Assembly: GCF_000003815.2 (NCBI RefSeq)
Contig: NC_049980.1
Coordinates: 3,118,545-3,182,544, forward strand
Direction of reading: 5' to 3'
DNA length: 64,000 bases
From: Branchiostoma floridae
Lineage: Eukaryota; Chordata; Leptocardii; Amphioxiformes; Branchiostomatidae
Below the pieces are notes generated by a model. It made no database searches, was not told where the DNA came from, and was given only the letters and a program-made list of their open reading frames with translations. The position numbers were made by a program, and so were the translations under genes. Each line of letters starts with the position of its first letter. Within the stretch, counting starts at the first letter, position 1. Positions 58,109-64,000 of the stretch are shown here, one piece after another.

Positions 58109-58796
58109 AAAGATATCAGGACAACTCGGCACCTGGGACAACTCGTCCCCAGTCAATAAGGACGACTCAGCACCTAGCCCAGGACAACTCGTCCCTTAGT
58201 TTAGGACATGTCGGCACCACATATAGTCATATATACAATTTGGGCTCGTAAAACACTTTTAACGATCTTGGAGCTCTAGTCGATCTCCTGACTATAATTT
58301 TCACTTTGCTAGGCAAATATCTTCATAGCGTTGGCGAACTTGGGTGCGCTCTGAGCGGAACCACTGTGACCTTGTCGGCCCTGGCCGTCAGTTCACCCGA
58401 GTCGGCTCAGAGACTGCTGGATTACATTATGTACATGTACTAGTAGGCTAAAAACTACATGACATCATGAAGCATACACTAAGCTTCTTGGTCTTTGTGA
58501 ATATGCTCTGTTTCTGTCACGTTATATTTCAAATAAAGCTTACTCGTATTTTGAGTGTAATTTTTGAGTGACGCTTCCGGTCCTGTTCGTGGACATGAAG
58601 TCCAATTGAAGAATAAAATGAAAGTGTCCACCGTTCTTTCATGGCTGTATATTATCTATAAATACCCCAATTGGGATAATTTTGTTGCTCGGACATGTCC
58701 AAAACTAAGGTGCCGAGTTGACCTGCGCTGGGTGCCGAGTTGTCCTGATTGTTCAGGGGCCCAGTCGTCCCAGGTGCCGAGTTGTCTCGGAATCTT
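58109..58796. mobile_element. ACAACTCGGCACCTGGGAC inverted-repeat element (~690 bp)
   Basis: ACAACTCGGCACCTGGGAC near 58120 is inverted near 58788, and outer bases AAAGAT also pair. Several GGACAACTCG and GGTGCCGAGTTG motifs lie next to each end. Target duplication unclear. Confidence 0.6.
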
Positions 58797-59365
58797 TGAT
58801 CCTACTGTGAGTTTGCTCGTGAGGAGTTGGGCTGTGTGAGGCCCTCTGAGATCGAGGCTAACTTAGTAGTCTATCTGTAATTCGAAAGATTTTACACTTC
58901 TTTACGCATATTCCATTCCATTGCAGTGCATTCCGGTATTAAGATTGTCTCTAAAACCGTCACAAATATTTGACCTTCTGGCACGGCACGACCTCATGTG
59001 GACCACAGCTAATTGTTACGTTATGCTGGTATCGGTCTTAATTTCTATTTACATGCACCGTTTGAGGGAACAAATGCACAGAAATCTGGTCCTTTGATAT
59101 CTCCCCAAGCCCATCGAGCTCTCATACCGAATATGTCACACTCACAGTCATAACTGACTTTACAAAATACATTTTGCACAACGAGACGTAACAACTTACC
59201 ATTACAACCCTGGCCGTCGACTCCTTTTAATGTCAACCCGACGTTTTATATATCTTGAAGTCACTGTGGTTGTCCTGATATTTCTTGGTCCTGATGAATG
59301 TAATCCTGGTCGCATTTGTTGTCTGTTGTGAAATTTGGGGCTTTGTCTTTGGCGCAGTTCCGGGT

Positions 59366-59390
59366 CTCGCGCCGCGCGAGATCGCCAAAC
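59366..59390. promoter_or_regulatory. TCTCGCG/CGCGAGA palindrome, possible promoter element
   Basis: A near-perfect palindrome TCTCGCGCCGCGCGAGA lies ~250 bp upstream of the EEF1E1 start codon. It resembles the TCTCGCGAGA promoter motif of metazoan housekeeping genes. Confidence 0.35.
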
Positions 59391-59634
59391 CTCATACAGC
59401 ACGAGATCTTCCAGATTCTTCCATTATATCAGGGTATTGACGTAATTTAATTATCGTTATAAAGCATAATAATGATAGATGTGGGATATTGTTTTTGTAT
59501 ATTCATGTTAAATATTTAATTGTTTTTAATTCTGAATCGACAAAGTGATTAAATCTTCAGCTTTCTTAACAATTTATAAGGTTAATGTTATATCACCTCC
59601 CTTTAAATCGCCATTGGATTGTTCTAAATTCAGC

Positions 59635-59724
59635 ATGGCGGTAGGAGTGGAAGAAGAAGTGAAATCTTTGGTGAATTTTCTCGGTTTGCCTGCTTATAAA
59701 GTCACCACACATGGGGATCTCAAG
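59635..59724 (+). CDS. EEF1E1: Elongation factor 1 epsilon-1 / AIMP3, exon 1
   Basis: EEF1E1 (AIMP3/p18) is a scaffold of the multi-tRNA-synthetase complex, with a GST-C-like fold, that binds methionyl-tRNA synthetase; it also has DNA-damage roles in vertebrates. The exon runs from ATG 59635 (CAGCATGGCG) for 30 codons to donor CTCAAG|GTAGGA, phase 0. The peptide (MAVGVEEEVKSLVNFLGLPA start) matches the N-terminal helix region. Intron 1 (59725-62787, 3.06 kb) is full of retroelement remnants. The gene continues at 62788 and 63619; the last exon is outside the window. Within the window 131 of roughly 170-175 residues are present. Confidence 0.93.
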
Positions 59725-59971
59725 GTAGGAACACATGTTGACTTGGAGTGTTTAATGAACCCTTTCCTTGGTTATTAAGAAGCGTGGTGTGCGTAGAAAT
59801 AATAGTGCCTGGTCTAGTTATTTTGCCGGAAAAAACTAGCTGGCAACCTGTCGCCAACGACGATCTTCTTCTTCGAAAGCGTCATAATTTAAATTTTACA
59901 ACAAGTGACCGTAGGTAACATAGTCTGTGACGTAATTCTGGTATGTGTCGGTTGTTTTGCTTTCTGTGGTG

Positions 59972-60217
59972 TGTGTAACTTTCTGTCACTGATCTCTGTA
60001 TCCAGATCTATCAGCTGTGGTCTTCTTGAATGATGACTCAGGCCCGATGAGGTACTGCTTACGGTTTATTCAATCTATCTTCCACAAGAGCCTCTGTGCC
60101 TTGTGGAGGTATCTCTCTTCAGGTTCCTCTACCCGTCTCCTGACGCTACGCATGCGTGTTAGTGTCTAGCTCATGAATATTAACCCTAGAGCTCATTACT
60201 ATTAAACACTTGTCACA
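59972..60217 (-). repeat. 3' LTR of a Ty3/gypsy element (~246 bp)
   Basis: Read on the minus strand it starts TGTGACAAGTG directly after the polypurine tract and ends GTTACACA (TG...CA). AATAAA lies at 60065-60070 (minus). The second LTR and the rest of the element are missing. Confidence 0.75.
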
Positions 60218-60230
60218 TCCCCTTTTCTTT
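60218..60230 (-). other. Polypurine tract of the gypsy remnant
   Basis: AAAGAAAAGGGGA on the minus strand, directly adjoining the LTR start; primes plus-strand DNA synthesis in LTR retrotransposons. Confidence 0.75.
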
Positions 60231-60422
60231 AGATCTTTTCACATATTTGACACTCAGGTTTCAGTTCTTATACAATCAATGTGTCTATAGTTCAGTTTCT
60301 TTCTCAGATCTTTCACGATCTAAAGTTCTTGTGTTCTGCTGATCGGGAGTCTCTCTCATGGTTAGTTAGTCGGTTAGTTAGTCAATTCTTGAGTTAATTG
60401 TTCATGCATTACTGTTCATGCA

Positions 60423-61019
60423 TTACTCGCGAACGTAGTCCTTCAGATGCACTGGAGGTCGAACTGCTCGTCCGGACCGTGTTGTCATCTGTTGTCCAGC
60501 TGTGTCGTCTTTCACTGCTGTCTCTGCTGGTGGTGTTGTCGTCGTTGTTGTTGGTTCGTCGTCAGTTCCCACTGTTGCTGGTGGGGTTTCGGGTGTCTTC
60601 CGCAGATGTCGTCTGTTTCTGCGGTACACTCCTCCATCTTCGGTTTCTACTTCAAATGATCGGTTCCCTACTTCTGCTACCACCGTGCCTTTCTTCCAGC
60701 GATTGGTGTTTGTTCCATGTGGCTGACATCGCACAGCGTCTCCGATGCTCAACCTTGGCAGATCTCGCGCCTGCCTATTGTAGTAGCGGCGTTGTTTTTC
60801 TTTCTCTTTCTGGATCTTCTGTGGGATTTCCTTGGGCACGTCTGGTTCCAACAATGCTGTGTTCATTGGCATTGTTGTCTTGGTTCTTCTGGCAAACAGT
60901 CGCTGTACTGGACTGCTACCAATTCCTTGTGTTGGTGTGTTTCTGAAATCCAACAATGCGAGGTACGGGTCTGTGTTCCCGATGTTTGTGGCGGTAGGTG
61001 AAGGTGCTGTTGCGTGACG
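60423..61019 (-). pseudogene. C-terminal integrase of a Ty3/gypsy-like retrotransposon
   Basis: Encodes the end of the catalytic core (DPYLALLDFRNTP then SPVQRLFARRTKT), a basic linker (KEKQRRYYNR) and the C-terminal chromatin/DNA-binding part (IGDAVRCQPHG...RWKKGTVV...RRNRRHLRKT), ending in a Thr/Pro-rich tail at 60423. Everything upstream of the core end is gone. The polypurine tract and LTR follow at the expected distance (~190 bp). It lies antisense in EEF1E1 intron 1. Confidence 0.85.
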
Positions 61020-61039
61020 GCCGATATTTTTGTAGATAT

Positions 61040-61262
61040 AGTGGTCATTCGCTAAAAAGACTTTTTGCTGGGCGTTCGCTAAAAAGACCATCGAAAATCG
61101 TCAACTTTAATTTATGTCACTTCGGGTCAACGGATTGACTTGAAACTCGGGATTAATGCATGGCAGCACAACGTGGACATATTCCAAGCAAAAAAAAAGA
61201 GGTTCGTGCAGCACGGACTTCTCTAGAGTGGGCGTTTGTGGGCATTCGCTAAAAAGACCATG
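61040..61262. repeat. TTCGCTAAAAAGAC repeats at a junction of two retroelements
   Basis: TTCGCTAAAAAGACC or a close variant occurs at ~61048, ~61075 and ~61245. The first two and the third may be ends of a ~200-bp insertion. Confidence 0.45.
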
Positions 61263-61264
61263 CG

Positions 61265-61414
61265 GATACTACAGACATTGTAGACAGAGAACCTCATTGG
61301 TTTGAAAGGGGGGTAAGGGAGGCCATTTACGAGCGCATTCATCGTCCTTCGCTAAACCGTACGGGTGGGTTGAGAACTGAGCTTTCTTGTGCTTGGGATA
61401 GTGTATTGAAGTGA
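61265..61414 (+). pseudogene. C-terminal end of a Penelope-like protein
   Basis: The frame reads DREPHWFERGVREAIYERIH, then PSLNRTGGLRTELS and AWDSVLK before TGA at 61412-61414: the conserved end of Penelope-like GIY-YIG proteins, different from the 50204-50556 family. The upstream part is lost. Confidence 0.85.
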
Positions 61415-61741
61415 TTGATGGTTTTATATATACACATAATTATATTCTTAATTTCCTTTATTGATTATGTATCTTATTCCTTGTTAGTTCATTTTTACTT
61501 TGCTTGAAGTTGAATGTATTATAGAAGTTATTAGAACCTTGTCAGTTACCTTTTTGTTTATTTAGAACAATATTTAGAACACCTATATAGTTACCTGCGT
61601 CGTTTATTTTAGAACTTAGCCGTTACCTGTTTTGTTTATTTAGAACATAAGAATTATTACGTCGATGTAGGTTAGACATCCAGGTAATAAGATACGCCAA
61701 AAAAATAGTTACTCAAGCAACTGGATATGGTTTTGGAAACG

Positions 61742-61783
61742 GTCAGACGTTTCGGATAGAATCCACTATCCTTCATCAGTGAC
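61742..61783 (-). ncRNA. Hammerhead-ribozyme-like motif
   Basis: Minus strand order: GTCA, CTGATGA, stem II GGATAG/CTATCC with loop TGGATT, GAAA, ACGTC, TGAC. GTCA/TGAC can form stem I, and ACGT is self-complementary, fitting the minimal stem III of dimeric Penelope hammerheads. One extra A lies between CTGATGA and stem II, so activity is uncertain. It is antisense to, and ~330 bp beyond, the Penelope remnant, as in an inverted terminal repeat. Confidence 0.65.
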
Positions 61784-61784
61784 A

Positions 61785-62780
61785 CTGAAGTCACCTGGAA
61801 GAAACAGGTCTTTTGTACTCTAACTATGAATGAAGACAATTTCAGTCATCCAATAGGAAACGTTATAAGACAATTCAGATTGAAGACAATTTGGATTCCA
61901 AAGGATAGCAAGGCTAGGACACAGTTCATGCAAATGAGTCATAAGAATTATTCCTTGTTTCGAGAAATTGTACAACTTCATTTTCATTTCACTTATGAAG
62001 ACTCCTTTTGAAACGTCTATTAAAATTTTTAAAGTATCCAGAAGTAAAGAGTGAATCTTCTTCAATTTTACATAGTAAGTAATGTGTAGCGTCCATACCC
62101 CTGCACTACTGTTTCTCTAATGACCAAACTAACTATGTTAGTATGTATGTATCAGAATGAGATATATTGAAGACAGATGCACTAAACATTGCTGGTTTGA
62201 TGACATGGGAAGCACTGTGTTATATTCTTTTATGTAGACCATCACTTCTTTATCAGTAAAGTCTTCCATTTAGGCCTATTCTTAAAAAGTACAGAACTGG
62301 GAGGAATCCTAATAGACTCTATTGGCATATTTATTCTACCTTCTTTTCTGTTAACATTTTCTGTTGTAATGTTGAACATACAGTATGATGCAGTTCCATT
62401 TATTCTACACTTGTACTACAAGTTGTAGAGTCCGTACCCCCTAGTGATCCCTTTATAAAAGCACATGTACCGAAGTTATAAAAGCTCGTTGTGCAGAGAT
62501 CCTTTAGGATAGTAATTTTAGTATGCCCAAGTTATGTACCTTTGAACTGCAAACAACAATAAAAGAAAAAAATGAAGTTGAATTTTCACCCCAAGTGACC
62601 CCCTTTGGGTACACCTGATTATGAAACAGCCGATAGTGTTAGCACCAGATGTGAAAATGTCACAGACCCATGGCACACTTGTAGTGATGTTATTCCTTGA
62701 TTATGAGCTCCATATAAAGTAGAAATAAATCTACACACTGTAGAGGATCACTGCATTTCTATTTGTCTGTCAACATGGAT
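61785..62780. other. EEF1E1 intron 1, right part: no recognised feature
   Basis: AT-rich intron sequence; ORFs on both strands at 61820-62065 are unsupported. Confidence 0.5.
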
Positions 62781-62787
62781 TTTGTAG

Positions 62788-62994
62788 GTACCACAACTGC
62801 AGACGAGTAATGGCAGAACACTGATGGGACTGGCAACGATATCCAAATTTCTAGCCAAGTCCTCCGCATCCAATGGAGCAAAGCTTCTTGGGACATCTCC
62901 TGAGGAACATGCAGAGATTGCTCAGTGGCTAGAATACAGAGTTACAGTAGTGGACAGGAGTGTGGAGAAGAAAGATGTTCAGGCCATGCTAAAG
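62788..62994 (+). CDS. EEF1E1: EEF1E1 exon 2
   Basis: Acceptor TTTTGTAG ends at 62787; 69 codons follow, ending at donor CTAAAG|GTAAGG, phase 0 at both ends. It encodes the VPQLQTSNGRTLMGL block, then KLLGTSPEEHAEIAQWLEYR, the hallmark QQWLEYR-type segment of the AIMP3 GST-C domain, and a VDRSVEKKDVQAMLK helix. Joins in frame to exons 1 and 3. Confidence 0.95.
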
Positions 62995-63618
62995 GTAAGG
63001 AGGTTCAGTTTCTTTCTCTTGGCCTTGTAGGAGGATCCAGCTTATCTGACGTCCTTTATATTACTATGAGTATGACTATGACTATGAGTCTTATTATGAA
63101 CAGCATTTGCTTCAAACCTCATGTTAGATATAATCTACAATGCAGCCATTGCTATTTATTAAAGATGAAGAAGTATATAATATTCTGTATTCCTTTTTTT
63201 GGTAGTTTATGCTTGACCATACAAAAGTCACTGTACTTTTTGTTGTGTCAATAAAGCTTGTAACGTTTGTACATGTAATAGTAACTGCTAGATGACACAA
63301 TTGCAGGGAAAGCCAGTGAGTCACTGTTGCCAGCTTGTGGGGTCTGATATCAGTATCACAGAATCTGCTACAAGTACATGTAGAACTTTAATTAGGCCAC
63401 AGAAATACATGTCGACTGTAGTTGAAGTTATCCTGGATTTTAAACATCACTGTTTTCTCAAAACAGCTTTTTCCTGGTATGTAGCTTGTAATACCACAAG
63501 GTGGTTTGGGTCACATAAGAATCCATTTAAGGTCACAGAGTAACACATGCAGTTTTTAAAGCTAATGACCATGACAATTCAGTATTGTTTCTTTCTTCTG
63601 TGCATCTACCTTGTACAG

Positions 63619-63714
63619 GAGCTGAACTCTTACCTGTTAGACAAGGTGTATTTCCTAGGGTTCCACCTGTCTCTAGCTGACCTTGTCATCTATCATGGAC
63701 TACATCCTGTCATG
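63619..63714 (+). CDS. EEF1E1: EEF1E1 exon 3
   Basis: Acceptor CTACCTTGTACAG ends at 63618; 32 codons follow to donor CATG|GTGAGT, phase 0. It encodes ELNSYLLDKVYFLGF and LSLADLVIYHGLHPVM, matching the conserved NSYL.DKVYL.G....LAD...YYGLH block of the GST-C fold. The C-terminal exon (WFCHIQHYPG-type region) is not in the window. Confidence 0.95.
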
Positions 63715-63852
63715 GTGAGTTGGGAAACGTAACCTACAATAATATTTTCTTCACTTGTTGCATGACCAGAGACATATGTGTTTGTATATGTGACATGAAA
63801 AAGATGTACCATCTTTGTCAGAAAAATTGGTCAGGTAAGACAACAAGTAACT

Positions 63853-64000
63853 AGAAAGGCCGACATTTGCTCGGGAGCAAATACAGCATATTTCAATCCA
63901 TCTTCATCCCTATTTATGAAACAGGAAGCTAAAATATACATTTTTGGTCAGAAACGGCAAAAATCCCAAATTCAACAAATTTTAAGTAATGTAGACCAAA
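63853..64000 (-). mobile_element. Helitron 3' terminus running off the window
   Basis: Read on the minus strand it ends hairpin ATTTGCTC/GAGCAAAT, GTCGGCCTTT, CTAG, then host T. The last ~45 bp match the 3' end at 38375-38419, so the two belong to one Helitron family. It lies in EEF1E1 intron 3. Confidence 0.75.

Overview
The window looks like animal genomic DNA, most likely a lancelet (Branchiostoma-type) or another invertebrate deuterostome. Exons are short and split by GT-AG introns. One host gene is recognisable, EEF1E1/AIMP3 (exons 1-3 at 59635-63714, + strand; the last exon lies past the window end). The rest is a dense mosaic of nested mobile elements. There are no bacterial features. 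The species call is inference from gene structure and repeat content, not from any lineage marker.

Layout. 1-3660: a 2 kb Helentron-like element (432-2427) sits inside one unit of a 440-bp tandem repeat that carries a tRNA-Arg-like sequence, followed by a short copy (3459-3659) of a family called K here. 4.5-9 kb: TA-target MITEs and a decayed Tc1/mariner element with long TIRs. 9-13.9 kb: degenerate ~150-bp module arrays, a minisatellite and a promoter-like patch. 13889-17691: a 3.8-kb K element carrying, in antisense, a probable two-exon zinc-ribbon gene whose intron contains another transposon. 19.5-25 kb: inverted-repeat elements, hairpin-ended repeats and a hAT-like MITE. 25226-28054: second copy of the 2-kb Helentron-like element, interrupted by a TA-target transposon. 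28-30.2 kb: a promoter-like GC-rich patch and a first coding exon of an unidentified coiled-coil protein (minus). 30.5-36 kb: hairpin-ended repeat, foldback element, GACTGTCAG element and another K copy. 36276-39050: a Tigger-like element split by a Helitron. 39.4-46.3 kb: Harbinger-like MITE, then a CR1-like LINE (minus) split by a 3.3-kb non-LTR retrotransposon (plus; 1043 codons) and by a 1.4-kb element with long palindrome-rich TIRs. 47-58.8 kb: more K copies (51265, 55280), a Penelope-like element with perfect 90-bp inverted repeats, hAT-like and Harbinger-like MITEs, and a possible terminal exon (minus, 52595-53025). 59.6-64 kb: EEF1E1, whose first intron holds a Ty3/gypsy 3' end and a second Penelope remnant with a hammerhead-ribozyme-like motif, and whose third intron enters a Helitron 3' end.

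The strongest candidate for something undescribed is family K. Five complete copies from 0.2 to 3.8 kb all end in near-identical GAGGG...CATG-type inverted repeats, all are flanked by exact 6-bp target duplications, and the copies whose ends I read in detail carry arrays of a ~30-bp TTTACGCTAAATTC motif next to their ends. Several other insertions can be defined to the base because an empty paralogous site survives inside the same window.
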